From positions 1,089,780 through 1,153,779 of the forward strand of contig NZ_KE387185.1 of NCBI RefSeq assembly GCF_000430645.1: a stretch of DNA of 64,000 nucleotides. Direction: 5' to 3'. Each line of letters begins with the position of its first letter. Within the stretch, counting starts at the first letter, position 1. The position numbers were made by a program, and so were the translations under genes. Positions 7,776-16,226 of the stretch are shown here, one piece after another. A model generated the notes under the pieces. That model searched no databases. It was given only the letters and a program-made list of their open reading frames with translations, and was not told where the DNA came from. Origin of the DNA: Aquimarina latercula DSM 2041 (GTDB lineage: Bacteria; Bacteroidota; Bacteroidia; Flavobacteriales; Flavobacteriaceae).

Positions 7776-8259
7776 AGGGCATATATGGTTTGGTTTAGGA
7801 GCAGCTTCTATAGTCATTATAGGAGCTATTGCTATGGCTAGATTAAAATCAAAACCAAAACCAAAAGTTGATCTTACCAAATTTGATAGTCCCGATATTC
7901 AAGGATCTGGCAAATGTATGGATAAGGAATTTATTAAAATGCTTCAAAAATTGGCTAAAGTTACCAAACTACCAATTTTCGATATGATTAACTCCGGTGC
8001 AAGATCATCATATTGGAATACTAAGGTAGGTGGGGTTTCTAATTCATCACACAAAATACCAAAATGTCAAGCTGCCGATATTAAAGCTCCTACCAAATCC
8101 ATTAGAAATAAGATAGTAGTGGCTGCAAAATTAGTTGGGTTCAAACGTATTGGAGTGGGTAAAACCTTTGTGCATTTAGATAATGATAGTTCAAAAAAGC
8201 AATATGTGGCTTGGGGTTATCCTTCAGGAACGAAACCACCGATTAATCCTTTTGTATAA
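7759..8259 (+). CDS. Membrane-anchored M15-like D-Ala-D-Ala peptidase
   Basis: The 166-aa protein starts at GTG 7759, overlapping the microprotein by 17 bp. An N-terminal membrane helix (about residues 9-26) precedes a peptidase M15_3-like domain: SGARSSYWN, SSHKIPKCQAADI and RIGVGKTFVHLDND. His98, Asp107 and His139 are the likely zinc ligands; the first spacing is two residues longer than the usual HxxGxAxD. It probably trims peptidoglycan peptides and is the fourth hydrolase-like gene in the cassette. Confidence 0.7.
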   Translation: MVVKDRGHIWFGLGAASIVIIGAIAMARLKSKPKPKVDLTKFDSPDIQGSGKCMDKEFIKMLQKLAKVTKLPIFDMINSGARSSYWNTKVGGVSNSSHKIPKCQAADIKAPTKSIRNKIVVAAKLVGFKRIGVGKTFVHLDNDSSKKQYVAWGYPSGTKPPINPFV

Positions 8260-8270
8260 AAAGAATAGTT

Positions 8271-8804
8271 ATGTTAAGAGATCGAATACAGAAACAGACA
8301 TATCCAAAAAGAAGAAATACTGCAACAATCCTGAATTATCTGGAAGAATTAGTACTAATCAATGCCAAAGAAGTTGGACTTGTGCCTATAGATCAGGATA
8401 ATAAAGGCTATCAGGATATTCCACTTCCTTTCGGTAGGATCATTCCATTAGAAGTACCTGAAGAAGCTGTATCGGCAACTATGATGGTAGAACAGGGAAT
8501 TGTTAATGTTATTACAGATCCAGACCCAGATGAAACTGTATCAATTGTTGCTAGATCAAATAAAAAGAAACGTACACCGCCTATTCCTGTGTTGGAACTA
8601 CCTATTACAAATTCGACAGCCGTATTAAGGTTTAAGGAAAATGGATCAAATCCTAGTGTCATTTCAGGGTTTGGATTGGGAAACCAAGATATATTTGAAC
8701 TGGTAGGATCTGAAAACCTTAAAAAGTTTAGAGTAATCGGAGTACAAAAAAATGGAACACCTGTTTTAAGAATTCAATTTTATAAAACGGCACAATTTGA
8801 GTAA
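8271..8804 (+). CDS. Unrecognised structural-type protein
   Basis: The 177-aa soluble protein has a basic N-terminus, Pro-rich joints (RTPPIPVLELPI) and beta-rich segments ending in RVIGVQKNGTPVLRIQFYK. It has no signal peptide and no catalytic motif. It sits 5 bp before the larger fibre-like gene. The composition suggests a structural component, but no family is recognised. Confidence 0.5.
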   Translation: MLRDRIQKQTYPKRRNTATILNYLEELVLINAKEVGLVPIDQDNKGYQDIPLPFGRIIPLEVPEEAVSATMMVEQGIVNVITDPDPDETVSIVARSNKKKRTPPIPVLELPITNSTAVLRFKENGSNPSVISGFGLGNQDIFELVGSENLKKFRVIGVQKNGTPVLRIQFYKTAQFE

Positions 8805-8809
8805 ATACC

Positions 8810-9790
8810 ATGAGAGCAATTAGAACACAACGCTTTGTAAGAGGAACACAAACAAATGATAGTGCCGAAGGGAGTACAAGTGGTTTAGCACCATTCATAT
8901 CCGAAGTATGTGGTGCTAGAATGCGAATAAAAGGAATACGAAAGGTACAAATCAAAGGATATCATTTTACTCCAAATGTAACTATAGATACTGGTGCGGA
9001 AATAGATAGTTCAGAGTTTAGAAGAACAGGGAGTCTTGTTGTAGTTATTAGTCAAGTAAAATTTATTAACCCAACACTATTAGAAGCCGTAGTATTTGGA
9101 GGAGATACTGAAGGTAAATTTAATTTGATAGTACGAAATGGAAATCTAAATTCTGGCGGTACTGGAAATGAGACTATTGTAGTAATTAATCCTGTTTGGA
9201 TAGATTTAAGAAGAATATCAGTCACGGATTTGGGTTTACAAATTAGTCCAGGTGTTATAGTAAATAGGAATTTAGAAAAAGGGCTATGGGGTATTAATAG
9301 AAGTGCAACTTTCGAAAGTGCTATAAAATTCACAAAGTTTACTTGGAAAAGATGTGATAATCTTGATTTTAGTATTGTATTTACATTGAGTGACATAGAA
9401 GGGGTTAGTCTTTTCGGAATTGGTAGTTTAGGGATTGAAGTTGGCAATTTGGGTTCAGAACCATTATTCGAAGCTGAATCTCATCTCTTTGTAATTAATG
9501 GTACGACAAATCAAATGTATGGTGGGGGATCAAGATATAGGAGATGGACACAACAAATTGGAAAAACAGTTTCTTTTGAAGTGTCTAAATTTTATCGATT
9601 GAATTATAAGTTTTTGACCTCTGGAATTTTAATGACAATTGCCAAAGTCGATCCAGAAAATTTTGATAAGATTGTAGAAGTGCAACATCAATGGTTTTCG
9701 GATTCACCTAGTGATAGTGCAGCACTACTTCCTTATTGGACGGTAGGGAGTAATCAGAATTTATTTCTTACAGCTTTTAAAATTGGTTAA
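8810..9790 (+). CDS. IPT-like/fibre-like protein, last gene of the operon
   Basis: The 326-aa soluble protein has an N-terminal beta domain reminiscent of IPT/TIG (IRKVQIKGYHFTPNVTI, then LVVRN-like FNLIVRNGN). The longer C-terminal beta-rich region contains Trp- and Tyr-rich strands (YGGGSRYRRWTQQIG) and looks lectin- or fibre-like. There is no signal peptide. A hairpin just downstream and the convergent next operon mark the end of the transcription unit. Adhesion is inferred only from fold impression and neighbours. Confidence 0.5.
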   Translation: MRAIRTQRFVRGTQTNDSAEGSTSGLAPFISEVCGARMRIKGIRKVQIKGYHFTPNVTIDTGAEIDSSEFRRTGSLVVVISQVKFINPTLLEAVVFGGDTEGKFNLIVRNGNLNSGGTGNETIVVINPVWIDLRRISVTDLGLQISPGVIVNRNLEKGLWGINRSATFESAIKFTKFTWKRCDNLDFSIVFTLSDIEGVSLFGIGSLGIEVGNLGSEPLFEAESHLFVINGTTNQMYGGGSRYRRWTQQIGKTVSFEVSKFYRLNYKFLTSGILMTIAKVDPENFDKIVEVQHQWFSDSPSDSAALLPYWTVGSNQNLFLTAFKIG

Positions 9791-9871
9791 CTTATAGCTA
9801 TTAAGAATTAACATTAATAGGATAAAATGAATTTTACGATGGTATTTGATAATAAGTGTTAATTTAGATTT

Positions 9872-9910
9872 AATCCAGCTGCAAAACCAAAACCGCAGCT
9901 AATGGATTTT
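9872..9910. terminator. Hairpin between convergent operons
   Basis: AATCC-AGCTGC and GCAGCT-aat-GGATT form an inverted repeat around an A/C-rich loop, followed by TTTT on the + strand. It lies between the + operon ending at 9790 and the - gene ending at 9922, so it may terminate in both directions. Confidence 0.5.
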
Positions 9911-9921
9911 GTACGCTTTTA

Positions 9922-10473
9922 TCATCCATAAATACTATGTTTTATTTTCAAATCATATGTGTCTAGGTCTAAAAATTCGATACCTCTGTTTTGAAACTTG
10001 CCGTTTGTCGCTTCTGCCAAAAAAGATAGATCTAAAAATCTTTTTGAGATATTTTCTTTGTCAATATATAGATATGTTTCTTTCTGTAAATAAAAATATG
10101 TGAGTAATGATTTTTCAGGAATACCATCTGCATAGATAAGATGTTTATATTCTTGATTTTTATATCTAAACTTTATTATACCTCTATTTTTATACTCAGT
10201 ATATTTCTTTGATTTATCAGATTCTAATAAAATGTCTCTTTCATATGGTTTGAAGTCAAAATTTTCTTTCTGATTGGTTTGATGTCTAAATTCTATTTTA
10301 TTAAGATCAATAGTAACTTTATCAGCATTTTCCATAAATTTTCTAATCAAGGATCGGTTCCTGTTTCCTGAAAAACCAAAGCTTGGTGTTTTAGTTTTTC
10401 TTATACGATAAATAAGATATAAGAACCCTAGAATAGTACTGAACAGTCCATAAAAAAAGAATTCATTTTCCAT
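9922..10473 (-). CDS. Unknown single-TM protein at the end of the Hcp cargo operon
   Basis: The 183-aa protein has an N-terminal membrane helix (about residues 6-22, YGLFSTILGFLYLIY) and a charged soluble domain rich in Tyr and Lys. No family is recognised. Its place after a lipoprotein and a large effector candidate suggests an additional immunity protein, but nothing in the sequence proves this. Confidence 0.5.
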   Translation of the reverse strand: MENEFFFYGLFSTILGFLYLIYRIRKTKTPSFGFSGNRNRSLIRKFMENADKVTIDLNKIEFRHQTNQKENFDFKPYERDILLESDKSKKYTEYKNRGIIKFRYKNQEYKHLIYADGIPEKSLLTYFYLQKETYLYIDKENISKRFLDLSFLAEATNGKFQNRGIEFLDLDTYDLKIKHSIYG

Positions 10474-10535
10474 TGGTAATGATTTTTATATTAAAAGTTA
10501 ATAAGACTATAGAATTAGAGTCAATTTGTAAAAAA

Positions 10536-11105
10536 TTAAAAATCAAAAGGAATTTTATCAATAATATTTTTTTTCCTATTAATATCAAAAAGTAAAGAAA
10601 TGATAAACCCTTTTTCTGAAATTCTTTTATTCAAAAAGGATCTTATAGTCGGAGAAAACTCTAAATCATAATATTTGTTTTTTTCATATTCTTTGGAAAA
10701 CAATTCATTATACTCTTGTTGACTTAATAGAAATTCAAAGCTAACAAATGATTTATAACGTTGTTCTTGTCCTTTTTCTAAATATTCAGTTCTTATACCT
10801 TTGACAAACTTCCCATTATGTAAAAAGTATATATTACCTGATCTAATATTTGGGCTTTTCTTGCTCCAAAAAGTGTGCTTTATTTTTAATCGAGAACCAC
10901 TATTATTGATATAATTAAATTCTTTTGGGATATAAAAAGAGATTGGTATACTGTCTCTTTTTTGATCTCCAGTTTTTATTTTTAATGGTAGATCAGTAGT
11001 AGGGAAAACCTTGTGAATAAACTTTTCTTCTTGGGCATTATTATTACAAGAAGATAGAGTTAATATGAAAGTGAATAATATCTTTAATATAATCTTTGTC
11101 ATCAT
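10536..11105 (-). CDS. Lipoprotein, candidate immunity protein of the Hcp-linked effector
   Basis: The start is placed at the Met codons at 11105/11102 rather than 11135, because the hydrophobic signal (KIILKILFTFILTLSSC) begins there and a longer start would overlap the upstream gene. The lipobox LSSC gives a lipidated Cys, so the mature protein of about 165 residues sits in the periplasmic or outer membrane leaflet. It directly follows the 571-aa effector candidate, the usual place for a periplasmic immunity protein. The fold is not recognised. Confidence 0.55.
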   Translation of the reverse strand: MMTKIILKILFTFILTLSSCNNNAQEEKFIHKVFPTTDLPLKIKTGDQKRDSIPISFYIPKEFNYINNSGSRLKIKHTFWSKKSPNIRSGNIYFLHNGKFVKGIRTEYLEKGQEQRYKSFVSFEFLLSQQEYNELFSKEYEKNKYYDLEFSPTIRSFLNKRISEKGFIISLLFDINRKKNIIDKIPFDF

Positions 11106-11106
11106 C

Positions 11107-12822
11107 TTAATATGTTTGGCTATATACTGCATCAATATAGTACTTTTCCGTTTCTGTATCTTTATCCTTAATAAGGATCAAATAAGTATATTTTAGTTCA
11201 GAGTTATTTATTGAATCAAATTGATCTAACTCTTTGAATGTTTTAATTTCTCCATTCATTACTTTACAATGAGCTTCGTGAGAAATATTTCTTTGGAGAA
11301 AGAAATCAGATAATTCATCGGCATAAGTTCTTTCAATTAAAGATTCTAATGCATCAAGTCCATTATGTTTATTAATGTGTACAAGTTCTTTTCCGTATGC
11401 ACTCATATCATTAAGCATACCATTAGTAACTTCGGTGGCAATAACATCCGCTACCATAAATAAAGAGCCTAATCCCGTAAGAGCTTCGGATGCTAATACC
11501 ATTGGATTTACTTTTGCTGCCTGATGCGCAGTAGCAGATTCTAATGCTGCCGTGGTAGTTGTTCTTTTTGCGGTTTCAGCAATGGTTTTTTTTGCAGCTT
11601 CTTCGGCAAGATCTCTGGTTGCCCATTTCAATGGTTTCGTACCAGAAAATGTAGAAAATATACTTACGACTGATGACGGTTTTGGTATGCCGGTACTACT
11701 GTCACCCTGTGCAAATAGACTATGAATTGTTGGACCAACTTGTACATAGTCATAAAACCTCAATAATTCTCTAGCGTTTCGTATTGAACCGACAATTCCT
11801 TCTTTAATATCAACGCTATTAAAATATTCAGAAAATGATTTTCGGATTCTTTTTTCTTCTTCAGTGATATTGATGTACGAAAAAGTGTCCTTGACCACAA
11901 AGGCTGATGCACTTTTCACCTCATATCCAATGCTATGTACAACTTCGTTTGTAGTTAAGTTGATAGTTTCTCTATACACTTGTTTTTTAATCATATTGAT
12001 CTCTGATAGAGTAGTGCTTTTTGTGATGATTTTTACTTTCATCACAATTACATTGGCAATTTTCCCTTCTAATCCAGTTGCCTTTGCCATATCATTTGCC
12101 TTTTTAGCAGCGTGGCGTATTAACTTTCCGTGGTTATCGTATTGTTCTGATCGTTCCTCATTGTCAGGTTTTTTGGAAGTGGCATCAATAGGATTAAATG
12201 AAGTTACAATAAGATTTCCTTCTCTATCAAAGAATTCTGGAATACTACTTCCTTCGTTTACTGGTATTATCCAAAGATCACGATTATTATAACCAACTCT
12301 TAAACGATCATCATTTTCATCTTTAGGATATTCTTCAGATAGGTTTTTATAAGATATTCTCCAATATAATTCTATAGTATGATCTAAGGAAACCAAATTC
12401 CCATCGTGATCATCTTGTATAACGGGTTCCCAACTATCTTCCAGTTTTACTTCTATAGTAGCAATTCTTTTATCACCTACTTGTTTTATTTTTTCTTTTT
12501 TGAATACTGGATCATTTGGGAATTCGGAATCATCTGGATCAATCTCGTCAATCCATAATAGATGATCATGATCGAAAAGCTGGAATTCCAGTTCTTCACC
12601 AGCTCGGATACCTTTTACTTCTGCGTGAAAATACATTGTGTCGCCTAAAGGAACAGAAACTTCTTCTTCTTCATTTTTATTTTCATCCAGCTCTTTATAA
12701 ACATAGGGTTGCTCTCCTTCTTTATCATAAGTCCACCATCCCTTCACAATCTCGGGTTTTATATACTTTGCTGTAATGGTTCTAGTTTCTCCATCTTCAA
12801 ACTTAACTGTAAATCTTGTCAT
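11107..12822 (-). CDS. T6SS effector candidate with Ig-like N-terminal domain
   Basis: The 571-aa soluble protein has no signal peptide. Residues about 55-150 form a beta domain with VPLGDTMYFHAEVKGIRAGE and ELEFQLFDHDH, which recurs in the Hcp extension and in the M23 effector at 37623. The middle is alpha/beta. About residues 390-470 are Ala-rich helices with a hydrophobic stretch (VLASEALTGLGSLFMVADVI) that could insert in membranes. It follows the extended Hcp gene by 10 bp and precedes a lipoprotein, the arrangement of a cargo effector with its immunity gene. The toxic activity is unknown; pore formation is only a guess. Confidence 0.6.
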   Translation of the reverse strand: MTRFTVKFEDGETRTITAKYIKPEIVKGWWTYDKEGEQPYVYKELDENKNEEEEVSVPLGDTMYFHAEVKGIRAGEELEFQLFDHDHLLWIDEIDPDDSEFPNDPVFKKEKIKQVGDKRIATIEVKLEDSWEPVIQDDHDGNLVSLDHTIELYWRISYKNLSEEYPKDENDDRLRVGYNNRDLWIIPVNEGSSIPEFFDREGNLIVTSFNPIDATSKKPDNEERSEQYDNHGKLIRHAAKKANDMAKATGLEGKIANVIVMKVKIITKSTTLSEINMIKKQVYRETINLTTNEVVHSIGYEVKSASAFVVKDTFSYINITEEEKRIRKSFSEYFNSVDIKEGIVGSIRNARELLRFYDYVQVGPTIHSLFAQGDSSTGIPKPSSVVSIFSTFSGTKPLKWATRDLAEEAAKKTIAETAKRTTTTAALESATAHQAAKVNPMVLASEALTGLGSLFMVADVIATEVTNGMLNDMSAYGKELVHINKHNGLDALESLIERTYADELSDFFLQRNISHEAHCKVMNGEIKTFKELDQFDSINNSELKYTYLILIKDKDTETEKYYIDAVYSQTY

Positions 12823-12832
12823 AGTTTTGGTT

Positions 12833-13528
12833 TTAAGCTTCTTGTTGATCTATTACTTCTAATTTGATAGATTCTTGGTTACTATTAATAACGTAATCTT
12901 TGATGGTGTCGTTATTCAGAATAGTTCCATTGTATTTAAAATCGTGTTCCTTATCATTAAAATTTACTGTAGTTTTATCTCCTATTCTGTTTTGAGTTTC
13001 AATATTCAAATAGATGATATCTCCTGTTTGATATTCTTCAATTTCATTACCATCCGTATTAGTAAGATAGTATCTAGTTATTTCCTTGTTACTTTCAATA
13101 GTGGTTGGTGCAACATTTAATCTTTCAGGGTCAGTTACTTTCCAATGTTTTGACATTATTACTTGACCATCAAATAAAATAGTTGCAGGGGATAAACTGA
13201 ATGTAACTGTGAAAGGATCAACACCTGTGCTGGTAAAGTGATAATTACAATACACACAATAAATATCTAATAACTTGATTTTAGTGCTTTTACCATTTCC
13301 TTGAATTGGGGAGAAAACAATCTCGCATTCTTTTTTCATCAATGATGGGTGCGTAGCCCATTCAAAGAATGTATTATCTTTACTTGCTTCTATTATAAAG
13401 TCAAAGGTTCTTGATTGAGGTTTGGAAATTGGTCTGCCTGTATAATCGCTATTCTGTAAGAAACCAAAGTGATGTTGTAGAATGTTGAATTCCATACTAT
13501 CAACATATAATTTTACTTTAAAGCTCAT
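12833..13528 (-). CDS. tssD: Hcp/TssD tube protein with C-terminal extension
   Basis: Residues 1 to about 130 match the Bacteroidota Hcp (TssD) tube protein: the start MSFKVKLYVDSMEFNILQ, the motif GRPISKPQSRTFDFIIEASK, FFEWATHP, and YCVYCNYHFTSTG before the last strands. The usual family length is about 130 residues; here about 100 more follow, with an Ig-like pattern (GDIIYLNIETQNRIGDKTTV and NFNDKEHDF). This makes it an extended Hcp that could carry or dock an effector. The next gene, 10 bp away, encodes an effector candidate with a similar beta pattern. Core T6SS genes are absent from the window. Confidence 0.8.
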   Translation of the reverse strand: MSFKVKLYVDSMEFNILQHHFGFLQNSDYTGRPISKPQSRTFDFIIEASKDNTFFEWATHPSLMKKECEIVFSPIQGNGKSTKIKLLDIYCVYCNYHFTSTGVDPFTVTFSLSPATILFDGQVIMSKHWKVTDPERLNVAPTTIESNKEITRYYLTNTDGNEIEEYQTGDIIYLNIETQNRIGDKTTVNFNDKEHDFKYNGTILNNDTIKDYVINSNQESIKLEVIDQQEA

Positions 13529-13563
13529 TAAATTTAGTTTTAGGGTTAATCCAGTTTAGTAGT

Positions 13564-14145
13564 TCAGTCTGCGAATTGATCGAACAAGTTTAAATTTTTC
13601 AAGTCATTTATATCAAACTCTGTCCTACCTAAAAATCGACACTCACAAGAATTATTACTTTTAAAGTCAAAAGTTAGTATGTTATAATTTCTTTGACGTT
13701 CTATTAAAGAATTAGTGTTTAAAAAATCTTCAAACTTTTGTTCGTTAAATGACTCCATTTTCTTCGTAATTGGGGTAAACTTATCATCTTTATATTCATA
13801 TTTCACAATTGATGCACTGCTATTTTTGATTTGAACATCAAATTTATGTCTCGTCCAAATTTCTCCTTCTTGATCCAAAATGATCATGAATAAGCGTTCA
13901 TATGAATCACGTCTATTGTATCCAATAAAGCGGTTAAGCAAGCTTTCAACATAAGGCTCCGTATTTAATTGAACTGAATCAATCCAGTATGTTTTTTTAA
14001 AGATTTCTTGACAGTTTTTGTCTTTTCTGACAATATCATTTACACTAAAATCAATAGTAAACGATTCCTTTTTGGAAGTTGGCTTACATCGCCAAACTAG
14101 CATCAGTAAAAAGAATGTTATTATTGGTAAAACTATACGAGACAT
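13564..14145 (-). CDS. Lipoprotein-like protein upstream of Hcp
   Basis: The 193-aa protein has an N-terminal hydrophobic segment (IVLPIITFFLLMLVWRC) ending in a possible lipobox Cys20. The rest is soluble with several Tyr/Asn-rich strands and a late NNSCECRFLG. It lies 35 bp before Hcp and 46 bp after another lipoprotein. It may be an immunity or accessory protein; no family is recognised. Confidence 0.5.
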   Translation of the reverse strand: MSRIVLPIITFFLLMLVWRCKPTSKKESFTIDFSVNDIVRKDKNCQEIFKKTYWIDSVQLNTEPYVESLLNRFIGYNRRDSYERLFMIILDQEGEIWTRHKFDVQIKNSSASIVKYEYKDDKFTPITKKMESFNEQKFEDFLNTNSLIERQRNYNILTFDFKSNNSCECRFLGRTEFDINDLKNLNLFDQFAD

Positions 14146-14191
14146 AATTTGTTTTAGTGTTTTTTTCTTTAAATATTAATCAATGATAAAT

Positions 14192-14674
14192 TTATTCATA
14201 TGCTTTTGTGTCAATATTGATAATCAATTCCCAATAACAACTTTCACCACCATCAACTTCGACATATTCATTTTTCCAATCAATGTTTGTGAAGCCAATA
14301 TCCTTCTGTGATGGAGTAGGAGGAATTTTAAGTAATTCACAAAAAGCGTTAATTTTTATCAGACGTTCATTGTTTTTATTGATATAAGGGATATACTGCC
14401 GATAATATGTTTCGATGTTTTTATTTATTGGTTGTTTTATAAAATAGAATTTATTGTTTTTTATAGCTTTATTCATGACAATATTTACAATACGAAAATC
14501 TTTTTTCTTTGGTTTCCAGGTATCATAACCATATTCAGTTTTAAGCCACTGGTTATAATCTGAATTTAAAAGTATGGTCTCTTTATCGTCTAACTGAATA
14601 TTAAATTCATTTGTATTACATGATAGAAAGCTAAACAGATAAAATATCAATAAAAAAGGTTTAAAAATTTTCAT
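14192..14674 (-). CDS. Lipoprotein, candidate immunity to the HExxH RHS-stub toxin
   Basis: The 160-aa protein has a signal ending in LFSFLSC and a lipidated Cys19. The mature part has aromatic- and Asn-rich segments and a late GGESCYWELIINID. Its start overlaps the stop of the metalloprotease RHS-stub gene by 1 bp, so the two are translationally coupled. That strongly suggests toxin-immunity pairing in the periplasm. Confidence 0.55.
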   Translation of the reverse strand: MKIFKPFLLIFYLFSFLSCNTNEFNIQLDDKETILLNSDYNQWLKTEYGYDTWKPKKKDFRIVNIVMNKAIKNNKFYFIKQPINKNIETYYRQYIPYINKNNERLIKINAFCELLKIPPTPSQKDIGFTNIDWKNEYVEVDGGESCYWELIINIDTKAYE

Positions 14675-15663
14675 TATTGTTTTGTTTTGTAACGTTTCAA
14701 TTGTTTGCTAAAATCTCCTGCTTCAGTCCTGTTCCTTCTAACATAATGTTGATAGGTCTTTAGCCTATTTACTTTATTGGAAGTAGTACCTGTTGTTATG
14801 ACTGTATGACCATCGTGATTTCTTCTTGTTACTTGATTGCCACTAATTTCGCCATTCGCTCTTGCAGTTCTCTGTTCTGATCCTGTAATTACTCTTTTTT
14901 CTTCCTTGTTTTTATAGGTGGCATCAGGCGTGTCCCGCAGTTGTCGATGTTCATCGGGTTTTGTTATTCGATGTAAAGTGTGATCTGCTTCATGTTCTAA
15001 TACTGTTGCAGGAGATACAACTACCCCCGTATCATATTGAGCACCTCCTTCTGGATTCCAATAGATATTATTGTAGGTAGAAACAGATGAGCCATCCGTT
15101 TCTACAACATTAACGACTATTTCACTATTTTCTGCTATGGCTTGTAAATTTTCTCCTCCTCCATTGGAGCAGTTATTACAGGAAGCTTCTAAAACTGCAT
15201 TTACAAAATCATTATCTGGTGCCTGATCTCCATTGTCTCCTGTATATGTAAAAGATTGTTGTTCATCATTATTGTCCATATACCATATTACAACATCTTC
15301 AGGTGCAAGTCCAAGAGGGTCGACATAACGAATAGGATTATTATTTACAAAGTTATAAGGAGATTTATCAGGGAACTCATCTGAAAGAGGGTCAGGATTC
15401 ATCCAACGGCTGGATATGGAAGGTTCTAAAGTTGCTTCAGAATAAGTTATAGTTTCTTCAACGAAACCAACAATCTGTTTAGATCTTGTATTTAACAAAA
15501 TAGTTCCGATTTGAACGATACTGTCATTGTCAAAATGCTCAATATATTTTCCTTTACTAAGTGTCCCTATTTTTGGTTCATAACCAAACTTCTCAAAAGG
15601 ATTTTGAGCTTTCATAATGGCAAAGCTCATAAGGAGTAATAAGTATAGATATACTTTTTTCAT
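14674..15663 (-). CDS. Signal-peptide RHS-core stub with HExxH metalloprotease-like toxin tail
   Basis: The 329-aa protein begins with a signal peptide (YLYLLLLMSFAIMKAQ). A segment NPFEKFGYEPKIGTLSKGKY follows, shared almost exactly with the paralogue at 16226. Next comes the RHS-associated core end SRWMNPDPLSDEFPDKSPYN and NNPIRYVDPLGLAP (about residues 85-120). After that boundary the two paralogues differ completely, as in polymorphic toxins. This tail has LEHEADH (about residues 222-228), an HExxH zinc motif of the M91/NleD type. The long RHS shell is absent. A coupled lipoprotein follows. Confidence 0.7.
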   Translation of the reverse strand: MKKVYLYLLLLMSFAIMKAQNPFEKFGYEPKIGTLSKGKYIEHFDNDSIVQIGTILLNTRSKQIVGFVEETITYSEATLEPSISSRWMNPDPLSDEFPDKSPYNFVNNNPIRYVDPLGLAPEDVVIWYMDNNDEQQSFTYTGDNGDQAPDNDFVNAVLEASCNNCSNGGGENLQAIAENSEIVVNVVETDGSSVSTYNNIYWNPEGGAQYDTGVVVSPATVLEHEADHTLHRITKPDEHRQLRDTPDATYKNKEEKRVITGSEQRTARANGEISGNQVTRRNHDGHTVITTGTTSNKVNRLKTYQHYVRRNRTEAGDFSKQLKRYKTKQ

Positions 15664-15707
15664 TCTAATTGATTTAGCGTTTTTACTTGTTGGTTAATTT
15701 AGCTGTT

Positions 15708-16226
15708 TTACTCATCCTCTCTAATTCTAAGAAGCTTTAAAGTATAGTCAAAGGTGCATTCTTCATCAGTTGTGTTATTTGCTTTTAAGCTTATAACTTC
15801 AAAAGTTTCAAAAAGCCCACTACTGTTATAAAGGCATAAGTAAGTCATACCATCTTGCTCTTTGATTTTCAAATCCATATAATCTTCCTCTTTTGAAGCT
15901 ACTTTAGCTGGCGGGTCATCACAATTAACAATCTTTTCCAAGATGATTTTTTCATTTTCGTAAAAACTCCACTGTATACTTTTGCAATAACCTCTGCTAC
16001 TACATCTAGCACTATTTAAAACAATTGTATCCTTTTTGAAGTAATCATTATTTGAATTATTAAATGACCATATATTAGTTGCTTCTGGTACAAAATTTCG
16101 GGATTTAGCAAGTGTTTCTTTGAAAACAGATAACATTTCTTTTGGTGTGATTTGTTTTTGAGCATTTATTGTTCCAAATACATTTAGAAATAGCATCAAT
16201 ATTGCTGATAAAATTATACTTCTCAT
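15708..16226 (-). CDS. Secreted candidate immunity to the JAB-like RHS-stub toxin
   Basis: The 172-aa protein has a signal peptide (ILSAILMLFLNVFGTINAQ) and a mature domain with four cysteines (SARCSSRGYC, NCDDPP, YLCLY) that may form disulphides in the periplasm. It begins 1 bp within the end of the RHS-stub gene, the position expected of its immunity partner. The family is not recognised. Confidence 0.5.
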   Translation of the reverse strand: MRSIILSAILMLFLNVFGTINAQKQITPKEMLSVFKETLAKSRNFVPEATNIWSFNNSNNDYFKKDTIVLNSARCSSRGYCKSIQWSFYENEKIILEKIVNCDDPPAKVASKEEDYMDLKIKEQDGMTYLCLYNSSGLFETFEVISLKANNTTDEECTFDYTLKLLRIREDE

